Below, piece by piece: positions 1 through 11,757 of a DNA stretch of 64,000 nucleotides. This DNA comes from Kappaphycus alvarezii (Eukaryota > Rhodophyta > Florideophyceae > Gigartinales > Solieriaceae), in NCBI GenBank assembly GCA_002205965.3, contig NADL03000073.1, positions 124,001 to 188,000 on the forward strand, in the 5' to 3' direction. The position numbers were made by a program, and so were the translations under genes. How positions within the stretch are numbered: position 1 is the stretch's first letter; each line of letters starts with the position of its first letter. The notes beneath the pieces were generated by a model. That model did not search any database. It saw only the letters and a program-made list of their open reading frames with translations, and had not been told where the DNA came from.

Positions 1-591
1 AATGTCTGATGTCTGCATGAGACCGGAGCCATCCATTGAAAAGGGGGAAGGTTTGGGTGATTTACTTTTGAAGATACATCTGATCTATCCCATAGTTTCC
101 CAGACAACCACAATCGACTCAAAAAGGTGTGGAGACACAGTAATGTGGGAGGAACTACGCTCCCTAAAAGGCTACTTTCAAGCCAGCCATCAAGCAGGCC
201 GCATTGAATATGACGTTGACAAGGGAAGAGAGGCCTGGAGCCACGCCCGATCCTGAGCAGGGAATTTGCAATTGATGGAACGCTTCCCTCTGCTTCTGAG
301 CGTAGCTAGGGGCGAGTACAGCAGATTGAGTGGTGGGGGATACGTATCAAGCATATGACCTTAGAGGTGTTCGGGCAGAATGGTGACGGTTGAACGCCGA
401 TTGATCATCGTCTAAAGAGATTGGAAGATACGATCGACTGCGGTTTGGTGGCTTTTGAAGAACTCGGAAACAAACGTGTCCGAACCATTTGGAGATCCCA
501 GTGCAGCAAAACCAGGGGGATATAAAAGGGACAGGGAAATGATAAAGGGTATGGGAAGGGGAGAAACCTTACACTTGGGTTTCGGAAAGGT

Positions 592-1300
592 TCATCTAGA
601 ATCCAAGTGGACCCCATTCGAGGAGGATAAACGGACGGCGGTAGCTAGAAGTTTCAGATAAACTTCCCCATCATTCCCTTCTCCGATGGTGGCAGCTGCT
701 TGGGGACGAGGAAGGAAAATATTGCCGTCATCTGCACACAAGCATTCAGAGCAGCTGAGAAATCCCCATAGCAAGAGAACGAAGGGATGAAAAGCGAGGA
801 CAATAGCAAGGGATGGGCAGAATGGATCGCTTTGCTGAGTGTCCTCGGTACTACAGACGTAGTGGAGCCAAAAGCAAGCTCTATAGAGGCACCGTAACAA
901 TAGTGCACGTCAAGACCTAGGGCTTATGTTTTGTGCCGCTTCAAGAATGCACTGACGGGAAATGCTATTGAAGGCGTTGTCGGCATCAATCTGACCCAAC
1001 ACGTGGTCGTGAAACTCGGGGCGCTGGGAAAGACGACGCTTGTAGTGAATGATCGCATCGGTACCGTTCTTGACGCCTACCCCCAGCTGATAAGGCAAGA
1101 GGTATGTGCAGAGGAAGGGGGAAGCATCGTGCACCGAGAGCTTAAAACTAGGCGCTGGAAGAGAAGCCCGACAGCGATTGGACGGATTCCCCCGTTTGGT
1201 TTCGCCAGCGCAGTGAGACGGCCTCAGCAGAAGTGCGGGCGGCACGCGGCCGGCAGTTCACTGTTCAAGCAGAGGTTGAGGAACTTTCTCAGAGAATGAA
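592..1300 (-). pseudogene. LINE B reverse transcriptase core, broken
   Basis: The minus strand carries RT landmarks in order. LTALAKPNGGIRPIAVG lies just after an in-frame TGA near 1,225. GVGVKNGTDAIIHYKRR is followed by motif A, QIDADNAFNSISR, near 930-1,010. TQQSDPFCPSLAIVLAFHP (motif B) and CADDGNIF (motif C, replacing the usual YxDD) fall in 700-850. These match the RT of the copy at 39.4 kb. At least one stop and two frame changes interrupt it. It would have copied element RNA at the nicked target; the present copy cannot be translated. Confidence 0.8.
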
Positions 1301-1489
1301 GATAATCTCGGCCGGGTGTGACCGCCCCTGACGGGCGGAGTGAGGAATGTTTGGGTTAAGTTGTATTGGTTTACTGTGAGTGGAACATATAGTGAAATTC
1401 ACATTCGCCTGTGTAGTATGGCGGCGGCGGAGAAAACACTGAGGTGAAAATAGGCGCGCAGTAGCATTCGCAGTAACACTGGGGACAGA

Positions 1490-2085
1490 TTATCGGCCCT
1501 AGCAACGATTGAAGGGTCCAAGGTACGAATAGCGCGGCGGACATCAGAGACAGAGAACTTAAGCTGTTGTGGCAAAAGATGCGGGAGAATGAGGGTGAAA
1601 GGACCAGGTGGCATGGAATGGAGAGAAGCCAAGGATTGAAAGGTAGCTTCGCTAGTGGAAAGATCTGATATATCTTCCAAGAGTAAAACACCCAAGCCTT
1701 TACCCCTGGTGGAAAGTGGGGGATTAACTCGGAGAGGGGTTGCAGTGGTCCGGGAAGGGCTACCCCGGTAAAGGAAACGGCGACCTCTGCGAGGAGCGGT
1801 GTAAGGGCAGGTGAGGACGGGAGGGGACGGAGTAGAAGGGGGTGGAGGTGAACAAGGAGGTAGCCTCGTGGAAGAGAAGGTCATCATTGAGGCGGCGGGA
1901 TGCCATACCGATGCGATTACTAAGGCTGGGGGCAATTTTCACGGCGACGGCGGCCAACAGCGCTGGGGCGGTTGTGTCGGAAAATCAGCTTCGGAATGCA
2001 AGGAAGTTCCAGGAGGACTCGAGTCTTGTGCTTCGGCGAGGCAGCGGACATAACTCGGTTCAAGGCCGCGAAGATTAAGTCATAG
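1490..2085 (-). pseudogene. LINE B N-terminal and pre-RT region, broken
   Basis: Minus-strand translation gives a helical segment ending in LLELPCIPKLIFRHNRPSAV (about 1,960-2,085). A pre-RT segment follows, containing FSVSDVRRAIRTLDPS and ADNLSPVLLRMLL (about 1,490-1,590). This matches the usual layout ahead of the RT in RLE-type LINEs. The piece between them is displaced by an inverted LINE tail at 1,670-1,708. I see no start codon that is clearly the original one. Confidence 0.6.
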
Positions 2086-2309
2086 GCTTCGGCGACTGGA
2101 CGTGTAATATAGGCGAGAACAGGGAAGGGGCAGAGAGAAAAGAACGGAAGGTGAGGGGTGACAGAGATGGATAAAGTAATTGACCCATGGTTGGCGGGCC
2201 GGGAGCAGATTTGAAGCTGGACAAATCTGAAACTTGATTCACGGCAGGAAGATCATGCCTCTGGATCCATGTCGGCATCGGGGGCGATAATATGTTCGAA
2301 GGGAATATA

Positions 2310-2440
2310 TGGTTTAAGATGGGGTAGTTTACTTCCTCGTCTGACACTTCAAGCGGGGGAATCGGAACGGAGTGAGAGAGAAGGGAAGGAGAAAACAGAA
2401 ACGGGTCTGTGCCTCCATGATCCTGTGACTACATGCGGTG
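2310..2440 (-). mobile_element. LINE family E 3'-end fragment
   Basis: The block matches, in reverse orientation, the tail at 12,590-12,738. It carries the family E signature GTGTCAGACGACGA preceded by a C-rich run. On the minus strand it ends with GTAAACTACCCCAT. No coding part is present. Similar tails occur at 11,841-11,889 and 62,341-62,420. Confidence 0.6.
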
Positions 2441-2493
2441 AGCCCTCCGTGTCTACGGAATCCCTCTGGCACGTCATCAAGCAGTGATAAGCT

Positions 2494-2585
2494 GCCCTAT
2501 ATTCTACGGAAGCAGCCCCTATATTCTACGGAAGCAGCCCCTATATTCTACGGAAGCAGCCCCTAAATTCTATGGAAGCCGCCCA
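2494..2585. repeat. Four-copy 22-bp tandem repeat
   Basis: A unit containing TTCTACGGAAGCAGCCCC is repeated about four times with a 22-base period; the last copy is diverged. The period is not a multiple of three, so the open frame running across it is not meaningful. Confidence 0.85.
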
Positions 2586-2959
2586 CATCAGGCATCTATG
2601 TGTAGGTGTCCACTGGGCGTGCGGGTGAGGCTATTACGAGCACGGTATAGCAACGTATTTGGCTGTACAGTGTCTATACGTCCCTGCCTGGGATGTAGTG
2701 TATGGGTATGCAGTGGAGGTGGACGACAATTCTTCTTCTATAGACCGACGCATATCTACCCCATTAAAATGTATCATCAGGAAAACTAAGTTAAAATACA
2801 CACTTCCCTCGTTTCTTCTCTATCCGTCGCTACGCAAATAAGACCCCTCTTCGTAATCTCTATCTCAACCCCAAATTCTGTACAGTACCAGTAACCCTTC
2901 CCAAAAAACCCTTAACCCCTTATTAGCTCTTATGGAAATTACTGACAATGCTGATAGAA

Positions 2960-4340
2960 GTAAATAAGCGCGAGCAGATTCTCGGAACTGATTTTCAGTT
3001 AAAATGGAGGTGTTGCAAGTGAAAAATGCTGTCCAATTATATTTATTGGAACAAGAAGAGATGGATACGGACGGGTGATCAAGTGGATACAAGTTAGTAT
3101 AGAAAGGGTAAAATATATCACGTATGATAAGTAAAGAATTCAAAAGAAACCAGTATTAGGTCAGACATTTAACTTCAACTTCTCAACTATTTGGGTCCAG
3201 ACTTGAAATTATATACCAACTTTCTTATTCTCTCCTAGCGCAAGCAGTTTAACGAGCATATGTGCACTCTTTAGCTAACATTCAAGTTTCGAAAAACATA
3301 CTTAATACCATAAAATCCACAGGAAGGAATGTTGTTGACGAAAAAGACTGGCACTAAGTGCTTTCAGGCTAAATATATATATCTGCTTCTCAAAATATCC
3401 GTCCTCGAATTAGAGCCAAACAACTACTCGAGAATCCGTATCCCCAATGCTGTTCCTAGAAACTCCTCCCTCGAACAGCTCACTATCATAGATAGCCTCC
3501 TCAGATAAAATTATATCTTCTAATCATTCATTATGAATCTCAAACTCCTCCCCACCCCCACCCAATGATTCCAACAATGAGGCCACACCTTCACTCACTT
3601 CCCCAGTGCCCAGTTCAGCTACCTCACCTTTATTTATCACTTGCTCCCAAAGGTCTAACTGGTCCATCCTATCTTCGGATACCTCCACATCTACATCAAT
3701 CTCCTCTAGCTCTTCCACAAATTGACGGTTTACCCCTTCCTGAACACATTTCCGGTCCGTTTATATGAGTTTTACATCATAGTATGTTAGTCCAGTAGCC
3801 ACTAAAGCTATGGCTTTGATGCGAAATGGGGCTCTAGCGTATTTCTTGACCATTAGGTGGAAAGGAAGGGCATCGTTGATGGAAAATTAAGGGATGTGCG
3901 GGTTAGCTATCGAGCGTTTGATGGTAGGCGTTATGATTCAATGAAACTACTGTAAAAATTTGAATTTGGGAATTATTTTCATTAATTTTCAATGCCTTGG
4001 TCAAAAAATATGAGGCGGTGCTGCTGCTTTGAGTTTTATGAATTTGAGAGCAAAATATAGAAATCTGACTGATCAAATTTTGAAACTGAATTTTGGAGGG
4101 CGAAAAGAATCACGAATCAAAATGTTTCTTCCTGAAAGCGGACGACAAAATATTCACACATAATATATTAGATTGGGACCATGAAATTTGAATTCATAAT
4201 AAAAACTAACTTTTTGAATTTTTTTGGAAGAGTATGTAGAATGATTTGGTTTATGAAAAAGAGGTCAAGAATGGCTCTGGGGACGAAGGAAACAGGAATT
4301 TTCAGAAAGTGATGCTTCCTCGCAACACTCTCTAAAATAT
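2960..4340 (-). repeat. D1 cassette, copy 1 (decayed)
   Basis: This minus-strand copy of the D cassette aligns throughout with the copies at 6.3 and 13.3 kb. The 5' flank (about 4,070-4,330) matches 14,500-14,760. The coding remnant lies at 3,500-3,900 and the distal 3' module at 2,960-3,300. The coding part is heavily mutated. It is one of about nine copies in the window. Confidence 0.75.
3480..3905 (-). pseudogene. D1 acidic protein, broken copy
   Basis: The minus strand reads KKYARAPFRIKAIALVATG, then a damaged YYDVK segment, then RQFVEELEEIDVDVEV and further acidic residues. This corresponds to KSSRGRRPLNLLALMANG, DYDDYYRRMDRERV and the acidic tract in better copies. The C-terminal SEEAIYDS motif is still visible near 3,480-3,500. 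In-frame stops and frame changes interrupt it. I do not recognise the protein. Confidence 0.6.
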
Positions 4341-4449
4341 GTGCACTGTGAATGATGGTTCGGGTTGGTTTAGTTGTATGTATATATACTGTAGGTATAA
4401 TCATGTCCTCTCTGAATGGCTCAAAATTCATACTTTAGAAGGTTTTAAG

Positions 4450-4796
4450 ATTTCATCGCTACGAATGCAAGGTTCCGACAGATCCCAGTGCCAATATCCA
4501 TCCTTGGCGAATTGCAACCTGATGGATTCTCTGTGCTGAACGGCAGTATCAGGAACGTTGACGTACAGGAAGTAGGTAATTTCGGGTGGATGCGATCCGT
4601 CCCTGTGCAAAGAAAAGCTGGGGTCATTGCTTCGTCCAACGCAGTACGTCTTATGGCTGATCTTTCACTAAAGTTTGGGATATTCCTTTCTGACTCTATC
4701 TGCTTTTGATATTCTCAAATACTTTGACCCACCTCTGGTCTTGGGAAATAGTCGTACTGCATCTCTAACCTTTGTAAAGCCTAAAATTTCCCCCCT
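4450..4796 (+). mobile_element. Old LINE B C-terminus and tail
   Basis: From 4,488 the plus strand reads PISILGELQPDGFSVLNGS and later RKAGVIASSNAVRLMADL. These align with PISTLGGWHPDAYAVLTD and RHAAAAIMSNAACLLAG in the copy at 41.3 kb. The tail ends near 4,796 with TAAAGCCTAAAATTTCCCC, the C-rich end shared by these families. It is strongly diverged, so an old insertion. Confidence 0.6.
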
Positions 4797-5278
4797 CTAT
4801 TTATTTATCAACAGAAGTCCATATTCAAAGTCACGCAGCAGCGGTATCAATTTCCAACTTTGCACCCCTGATAGTTTGTATCCTTTCCTTCTCTTACGAT
4901 ATTAGGCCGTGTTTTGATCTCTTAGTTTTAAGCGTACATTCATTAAGAACCTGCACATCGTGCATCTCCAAAAATCCTCCCGCCCACAGCCCTTCGAAAT
5001 CTAGCACCAAATACCTCTCCTACTTTACCCTCGTGTAAAACTGGACTTCTTCCGTGAGAAGACATTAAGCTACCCAAAATGTTTCCCTAGAGGTCCAAAA
5101 ATGATCTAAAATTTTGATTTTTTCGCTAAATCACAATATAATAGCCTTTTAAACGGTTAGAACTAGATCGGACTCTAGTACTTACCTCAACACATCACAA
5201 GTTACCATGTTGTTCCCAAACATACCTGTGGGCTGCGCATGGTGGTCTGCCTCTCCTTACCCCAAATGCTCTTCACCT

Positions 5279-5425
5279 AGTACAGTACATGACCTTCTGT
5301 AAGGAAGGTCATGTACTGTACTGTGGTGTTACCCATCAGCGACGACTTATTCCACATAACGCATTAGCCGCGTGGATATAACCGACCACATCTTCCATGC
5401 ATTAAAATAACCCAAAATTCCCCCC
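5279..5425 (+). mobile_element. LINE B1 3' tail with foldback head
   Basis: From the stop codon onward (CTGTAAGGAAGGTCATG) the sequence matches the 3' untranslated region at 41,667-41,789 and ends AAAATAACCCAAAATTCCCC. It is preceded by a near-perfect inverted copy of its own first bases. A 19-bp stem at 5,279-5,297 and 5,304-5,322 encloses a 6-base loop. Confidence 0.8.
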
Positions 5426-5429
5426 TAGT

Positions 5430-6250
5430 GTCTCTACAACCGGATAGATTTGCATTACTACCTGATACATCCATTCATTCCTTCCTCTTCCGTGTAAGCT
5501 GGCTTGACCGTTCCCTTTTTATACTAGGACTAATTGACACTATCTTCTTCATTATCGGGCCTTTGTTAGCATTAGTTTCCTTCTTCTGTGTCATAGACAA
5601 TTTAAGAAAGCAAAAAATCATCTGATCGATCCATCACATCACCATCTTTCTTTCCTATACCCACTTTCCTCGCCTCTTCTGCTTCAATCTCTATCAGATG
5701 TCGATCGTTGGGGTCTGTCATGTTATTTGAATGTTGAAGACTAAGGTCGGTCTCAGTGTCCCTTCGGCCCTAAAGTAGTGGGGAGAAAATTATGAGATGG
5801 GGATGTGGAGAGTTGAAAACGAAGCCGCAAAGGCGAAATATGCTCATGATAGATGTAATGATATTGTGAAATGTCTAGTTATTGTTGGCGTGCCGCGCAT
5901 TATATATCCAGCGCCCTAAAGGCTTAAATAACACCAAAAAACTCAGATTCACAGGTCTACTGATTCTAAAAATAGGCTAGAGCTGTTTTTACTGAGGGTG
6001 TAAGGGCAATCAGCCCTTTAAAACTAATTTATGGCGAAAATCACGTACAGGCATCTTAATCATGAATAAAAATATTTACATTCGATGAAGATGACATAAG
6101 CCGAGAAAACTGAAATATAACCGACAAGGGCGGAAGAGATTATTCATAAAAGAGAATAAAAGAGAAAGAAAACAGAATGGAGAAACGGAAATATCGTCGC
6201 ATAAAAGGGAAATGAATGAACATAGAGAAACAATAGGAATAATTTTCCCT
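5430..6250. other. No recognisable gene
   Basis: There is a 65-codon open frame at 5,428-5,625 rich in hydrophobic residues, without homology I recognise. The rest is AT-rich and unassigned, probably old repeat flank of the D1 copy that follows. Confidence 0.4.
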
Positions 6251-6254
6251 CACG

Positions 6255-7610
6255 AAATGGAATATGTTATTACAAAAACGGTTCCTTCTGTAGGAAAGCG
6301 GTCCTCTCCACAAACTTCTGTCTCCTTCATTATTGACCTCTGATTTTTCAAAGCAACTCCTCCCACTTCTTTTCTTTTCAGAATAAAACCCTGAAACTAG
6401 CTTCCCCTACGAACCCAAAATCACTGTAGACCTCTATTTTCCATTTTATCTCTGAGGATTTTGGTTCCTTTTTCCAAAAAAATCTTTCACTTACTTCCTT
6501 TATTCCGTCAAAGGCCGTGAAATTTTCCGAAGATGTCGCCCTATTTAAAGTTCGACACCGACATCTTTGAGGCAAAACCTCCATCATCAGCCACCCCATC
6601 GGCTCTCTCCCGTTTTTGCCTTCAACATGAGCAACCCCCGCTCGTCCGTTACCATCACCAAGTCGTCCCGAGGCCGCCACCTCCCTCAACGCCCTGGCTT
6701 TTATGGCCAATGGACCAGCTGACTATGATGATTACTATAGATGAATGGACCGGGAACGCGTTCGAGAGTGGGTCCGTCGGCATTGCTTCGAGGAGGCAGA
6801 GTAGGAAGTTGAGAGAGTGGATGCAGAAGAGGAGGTAGAAGAGGAGGAGGCTGAGGCTGATGGTGAAGGATCTGAAGGTGAGGAAGACTGGGTGAACACA
6901 TGGGAACCACTAGTGTATAACAGTGAGGGAGCTGCTGTGGGCGATGAATGAGAGAGTGAGGGAATAATCGCTATTTTTGACTCTTCTGGAGAGGAAGAAG
7001 AGGAGAATAAAGGTTATAAGGGGGGATTGGAGGGGCTAGATTTGTCCGAAGAGGCTATCTATGGGATTTTTAGGGTCTTCTTTGGAGGAATGGATTTATA
7101 GGGACTGCATTGGCAGTATGGAAAGTTTGGAGGAATTGTTTGGCTCTGATCTAGAGGACTACGATTTTGAGGATTAAATCTAAATATTTATTGTGATACT
7201 ATCTGCTGTTAGTTATTCTCATTGACACAATTCCATTTGATGCATGTTGGGGTACTTAGTATGTTTCTTTTAGACTTAAATGTTAGCCAAAAAGTCTAAA
7301 TAAGCTGAGTAAACTGCTTCATCTCGTGTACGTCAAGCAAGTTGACTGATAACTTCAAGTCAAGCCCCAATTGATTAAAAAGTTGGGATTCAACTCCAGA
7401 CCTATGGACCGTTTTTCTTACGCTGATCACTGACCATAATTGGTAGACCCTGCCCCTTTTACAGTCTCTTAGAGCCTTTTCAACTGTATTCCCTACACCC
7501 CTCTTTCTGTTCGCTCAACTATAACACCATAGCACTTTTGTCGCTTTCATCAACTCCTTCTCGGGGTGACATGTTCTGAGGATCTTTTCTCCCGACGATT
7601 TATCCCTATC
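6255..7610 (+). repeat. D1 cassette, copy 2
   Basis: This plus-strand D cassette is one of the better full-length copies. The 5' flank near 6,264-6,330 contains AAAACGGTTCCTTCTGTAGG and matches the promoter-side flank of copy 3. The coding remnant is at 6,627-7,177. The 3' module runs from about 7,240 to 7,610, with TAAATAAGCTGAGTAAACTG, paired short inverted repeats and TGGTAGACCCTGCCCC. Confidence 0.8.
6627..7177 (+). pseudogene. D1 acidic protein, broken copy
   Basis: I chose ATG 6,627 because copy 4 has the same ATGAGC at 37,157. The product starts MSNPRSSVTITKSSRGRH. After a frame change it continues ALAFMANGPADYDDYY and MDRERVREWVRRHCFEEAE. An acidic tract of mostly Glu follows. The end reads SDLEDYDFED, with TAA at 7,175-7,177. 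Expected full length is about 180 residues. At least one stop (TAG after DYDDYYR) and several frame changes are present. No family is recognised; a basic N-terminus plus an acidic body could suit nucleic-acid or histone contact, which is speculation. Confidence 0.65.
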
Positions 7611-7899
7611 ACAATGCCTGCATTAGCTCGCCTAGCAAAAATCAGGATGCTTTCAGACTATCCATAAGCAAACAAAAGGTCATCAATTCTTTCTTGACAA
7701 GGTTCCTGGTCCTGGCTAGAAAATCAATAATAGAATTCGAAAAGAGAACGAATGTCAGTCAGTTGCCATGTTAGAGTCTGGCAGCATCGCTCGAAAACCC
7801 AGAGAAACAGCAGCCACGGGAAAATGCTATCCTGTCTCAATTGGTACAGTTTGATAAGTGGTCAACTGCTGTTATTATCTCCTAAACCTATTTCTCAGG

Positions 7900-8335
7900 C
7901 GGTCGTTTCCCGCGGGATGGTAGTATATGAAATATTGATGTATGGCACCAAATTGAGGACTACGTTTGTCTGCACTTGAAGTAGTCCCCCATCATGAAAT
8001 AGGTTTTTTGTGAGAGACCAATGGCAGGTCGGGTTAAGCCAAAGATTACGAGGACGAGGCCTAATTCACATAGCGGTTGATATGCTCTGAGAGTGGAGGT
8101 TCTGCAGAACATATATGCTGTGACATTAAGATTCAACAAAAAAACCCATCCAGCAGACAAATGGCAATACTCTGGATGATTCTCGCCGCGTGAAGAGCGA
8201 GGACTGTTTTCGGCACCTCCGCAATCGGTACAGCTGCACGTCCAGCAAAGCTAGTCGCAAAAAGATTGGCGAAGTCCCGAGCTGCCGGGTGGAAACACAT
8301 TAAAGGGTTAGCTGTGAGTATTGCGAGGGTTGGGA
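7900..8335 (-). mobile_element. LINE C C-terminus and 3' region
   Basis: On the minus strand, 8,135-8,335 encodes FHPAARDFANLFATSFAGRA and then LALHAARIIQSIAICLLDGF. This is the C-terminal part of the family C endonuclease domain; the better copy is at 45.9-46.95 kb. The rest is its 3' untranslated part. It is older than the segmental duplication, since it is also at 43.27-43.64 kb. Confidence 0.7.
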
Positions 8336-8384
8336 ATCCTATAGACCTGCATTAAATGATGACAAACAACATGCTGCAGTGCTA

Positions 8385-8580
8385 AAGAGAAGGCACGCTG
8401 CCGCGGCCGTCATGTCTAACGCAGCATGCCTGCTCTCTGGCATTGAACCGGCCCTGTAAGGAATGCCATTTAGTGTTTCCTAATGACAACATGTCCCGCA
8501 CGACGCACTCCCGGCGGCGTGGATATAATCAACCACATCTTTCTTGCGTTAAAATAACCCGAATATTCCCTATTGAGCTT
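8385..8580 (+). mobile_element. LINE B1, 5'-truncated 3' end
   Basis: It begins around a plus-strand AAAVMSNAACLLSGIEPAL that ends in TAA, then runs through the B1 untranslated tail. The tail has GGCGTGGATATAATCAACC and ends TTAAAATAACCCGAATATTC. The other copy of the segmental duplication lacks it here and instead has an opposite-strand B1 tail nearby (43.7-43.8 kb). Confidence 0.7.
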
Positions 8581-8906
8581 TGCAACATACTGAGAATATG
8601 TAAATATTTCAAGAGGTCGATTTGGTTCATTTATTTTTGAAAAGTGCGGTTCGGCTATCCCCCGTGTATGCTAGTAGACATGTTCAGGATAATGGGCAAC
8701 GTCACTCGTGTGGTGACATCACGTTTACATGTAGGGCTTCTTTCATCGTACGCAGCGCGCATGCTCCCCGGGCCTCACAAGGTTTGGTAGTGTCACAGTG
8801 TTGAGTTTATAGCTCGGACACTTCTCTCCCTATATTTACTGCCCAAAAAGTAGCAACCTGAGTAAATGTAAGTCATACGGGTCAGTGCAGAAATGCAGCC
8901 AGGGGG

Positions 8907-8950
8907 AAAATTGGTTTGGTTTACTGCGAGTAATGGAACGGTTGGGAACC
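8907..8950 (-). mobile_element. LINE C 3'-terminal fragment
   Basis: This is a short reverse-strand match to the family C terminus, TACTCGCAGTAAACCAAACC followed by AATTTTCCCCC. The same end is seen at 48,520-48,563 and 47,032-47,085. Confidence 0.6.
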
Positions 8951-9067
8951 CTCTGTATTTGTAATCAAATGCAGCCAGTGCAGAAATACTGATTACATCA
9001 ACAACAGTACAGAAATATTTTACTGATTACATCAATTTACATCTCAATTTTTCAGGGTACAAACTAT

Positions 9068-9395
9068 CCCGTCCCCATCTTTACTCTCGGAGGTTGGCAC
9101 CCACATGCCTACGGGCTACTGAGCGACGTCGCACGGAATGTGGCGGTTAGGACAATGGAGACGTATGAAAAGGTCACAGAAGTCCTCACTCAGGCACGCC
9201 GCAGCGGTATCAATGTCCCATGCTGCCTGCCTGATGGCCTTGACCCAGCCCGTTTTTTAGGGTGACGCGGCCACGCTGCTAACCTCGCACTCGGTAAGCT
9301 CACACCCACTCACATCAATCCCTCAAGGGAACGTGTGGCCTCACTCCAGGAAATGGCATTACTTTCCATATAGTAAATCACCCAAAATTTCCCCC
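9068..9395 (+). mobile_element. LINE B, 5'-truncated, with target-site duplication
   Basis: The coding part resembles IFTLGGWHPHAYGLLSDVAR and METYEKVTEVLTQARRS, then a damaged C-terminus. It ends TAAATCACCCAAAATTTCCC. The element is bounded by GGGTACAAACTAT (9,055-9,067) and GGGTACAAACCAT (9,396-9,408), a 13-bp target duplication with one mismatch. The empty site survives in the other duplicate near 45,371-45,385. This fixes both ends of the insertion and shows that the C-rich box is the true 3' terminus. Confidence 0.88.
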
Positions 9396-10700
9396 GGGTA
9401 CAAACCATAGGCAACCGACAGTACTATACAGTAGATTCCCGTGTGCAGGGCTGTGTTTACTGTGTGAGTTCGAAAGGCTAAGAACCGGAGGAGTTGAGGG
9501 AATTTTCGAAGCTCGCGACAGTTTTACAGTTCACGCAAAACTACATGGTTATAATTACTGTAAACACAAAGGTAATGAAGATTAGACCGGGTTACAGTTT
9601 TGCGAGTGGTGCCAAGGTTTGGAATAAGTACAGTGCTTAACAGTAATACTGTACTGTCAACTATGATTTCTATGGGACCCCTAGTGTTCGCATTTGCCCT
9701 TAAATCGCAAAAACCCCGATACGTAGCTTCAGAAAGATGATAGTTTGAAACAAGCCATGATTGAGCCATTATTAGAAAAATTTAACGGCTAGCTCATCGC
9801 AGGTAAAAATGTGACTGGGCCATGCCAGCAGAAATTGTACAGAACTATCAACTTTTGAACCAATTATATTGAAGTGGAGCGCAAGGCATTTCGGACCAAT
9901 CTGATAACACTCACGATATCTTTCAAAATCAAACCACCCCACACTTTCCCCTGTTCTAACCAATTGGATATCGCAATCTACTACGAAGTGAAAACAAAAA
10001 GCAACTGAACTGTGATGTTTTCATTCGCTAGGCACAAATTACCCCTAGTGTGCTGTATGGTACATTGCTGTACAGTAGGTGTCCGAGACTCCCAATGTCC
10101 TTAACTCTCCAAACTCTCGCAGCAAACACACTCCCTACAATTTGTCTTTCGTCCTTGCACTGGGTGTCACAAACCCAGTCTTAGTAAGGGATATTACTGT
10201 ACATAATGATTTTCAAAACTCAGAAGTCACTTCTCGAAAAAATGAAGATGACTATCTTCACCAGAGCGTCTTGCTTGTCCTGAAAGTTTCAAGCCTGAAC
10301 CGATAATAAATGCAGCGCTGTACACTCTTATACGAGTGATTAAACATAAGATAATACCAAAGTTTTCGGGACCAAAGTTTGCGGGAAACTGGCCTTGGTT
10401 TTTCGCACGGTAAAACGCCACAGGCTTCCCCAATTTCAAAATTGAAAATGGAAAATTTTCGGACAAACAGAAAATAATTCAAAATTTCCAAAAATATTTA
10501 CCCTCAATCGAGCCGCTGAATACCTTTCATGCTCACCTGCCATACACATATCGAGTGCGATTTTCCACTTTCAATCTATTTCGTTTCACAACAGCCAGCC
10601 TTCAAAAAGTACCCGTCAACCTCAACCACCCCTTTCTCTCCCGCACCGTTCTTCTCGCCAACGAGGCCATCCCCAACCGCCGAACCACCACACTCACACC

Positions 10701-11688
10701 ATGCCCCCGCACTCCGATTCCCTCGAAACTCCGCCCCATTCGCCCCCTCAAGAAACGCCCTGTTTCCCCTACTCCGAGCAATCCAAGCGCCATCGCCGTT
10801 ACCCGCGTCTCCTCACCACGGACGCTGACGGTCGCATAATCCCCATACCCCTCACCCTGCCTCCCGTCTCTTCCCCACACGCCATCTGGGCATTCCTGCC
10901 GATGCCAACACCCCTCCCTTATCCTCCGCTTTCCGCCCCTCTCCGGAAAACTTGGCCGTGGTCACCCAGTTGCGCCAACGTGTAGAAAGGCAAATAAGCT
11001 CGCGAAGGCCGCCGGAAAGGGCTATGACTATGTCCACGATGTTGACCTGGAGAGCCTGGAGAGCCTGGAGGCCGCGTCGTGCTCGAACCGGTCGGGGTTT
11101 GGATCAGCAGAAATCCGTTTGTGGTGTGGCTGACCCGGTGAGTCAGGCGTGGTTGCATCATCTCCCGTTGCAGGGGCTGGTTGATGCAACGGATGCGGAG
11201 AGCTTGGAGGGCTGCGGAGAAATTTGTTTGGCTAACGGGGAGAATGTGTTGGTCTCGGGTGCTGGGGAGCCGAGGAAGGGGACTGGAGACGAAGAACCGT
11301 GATGAAGACTGTGTGGACGAGGAGGAGCGAGATTTACGCCGATTGTGGTGCATCGTAAATGAAGAGGTAGAGAAGTTGGAGGCATATTCGGAGGCCAAGT
11401 GGCATATTCTGGTCAGATGATCAACGCAGTAGAATTGAGTGCTGGTTGCGAGACGCAACCGGGATGGTGGCGGATGCTATTTCGATTATAGTGATGGCGT
11501 GGAATTTGGATCGTGGCTTGATATCTGGACATCGGCCAGAGAGGGTGGTGGCGTTGAGGGCGGTTGAAAATGAATACTTGAGGTTGTTGGAGGCGCTCAT
11601 GATTCGTACTGAGGCGCCGGATGGACGCGTTATTTGGACTAATCTAACACAAAGAATGAACACAGAGAGGTGGAAGTCGGGGTCTTGA
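10701..11688 (+). pseudogene. Gene F, broken copy
   Basis: This is homologous to 49,097-50,064. It starts MPPHSDSLETPPHSPP at ATG 10,701 and stays in frame to IPLTLPPVSSP. Frame changes then occur near 10,872, 10,990, 11,050, 11,290 and 11,415 relative to the other copy. The C-terminal half reads GMVADAISIIVMAWNLDRGL and ALRAVENEYLRLLEALMIRT. The protein is unrecognised, with a Pro-rich N-terminus and a mainly helical C-terminus. At least five indels indicate it is dead. Confidence 0.7.
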
Positions 11689-11757
11689 GCCATAGAGACC
11701 CATAGACGAGTGACATCTGGCCTAATGCATGGGCGTTCTGCACAGCAGTCATTTCAG

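Larger units (their letters stand above)
1..2090 (-). mobile_element. LINE family B, long decayed copy with internal deletion
   Basis: Read on the minus strand, this is a non-LTR retrotransposon in its expected order. An N-terminal segment lies near 1,960-2,085, a pre-RT segment near 1,490-1,700, the RT core at 592-1,300, and the C-terminal endonuclease tail with an NAACLMAG motif near 180-215, followed by a 3' untranslated tail. Only about 350 bases separate the RT from the tail, so the zinc-knuckle and most of the endonuclease region are deleted. Stops and frame changes are frequent, so the copy is dead. Region 1,670-1,708 is an opposite-strand fragment matching the family B2 3' tail. Confidence 0.8.

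Noticed and set aside
1399-1935. A 178-codon gene on the minus strand
   Set aside because: The frame is an accidental join of LINE B pre-RT sequence and an inverted LINE tail; only parts of it are LINE protein.
2494-2585. CRISPR array
   Set aside because: The 22-base units are directly adjacent without unique spacers.
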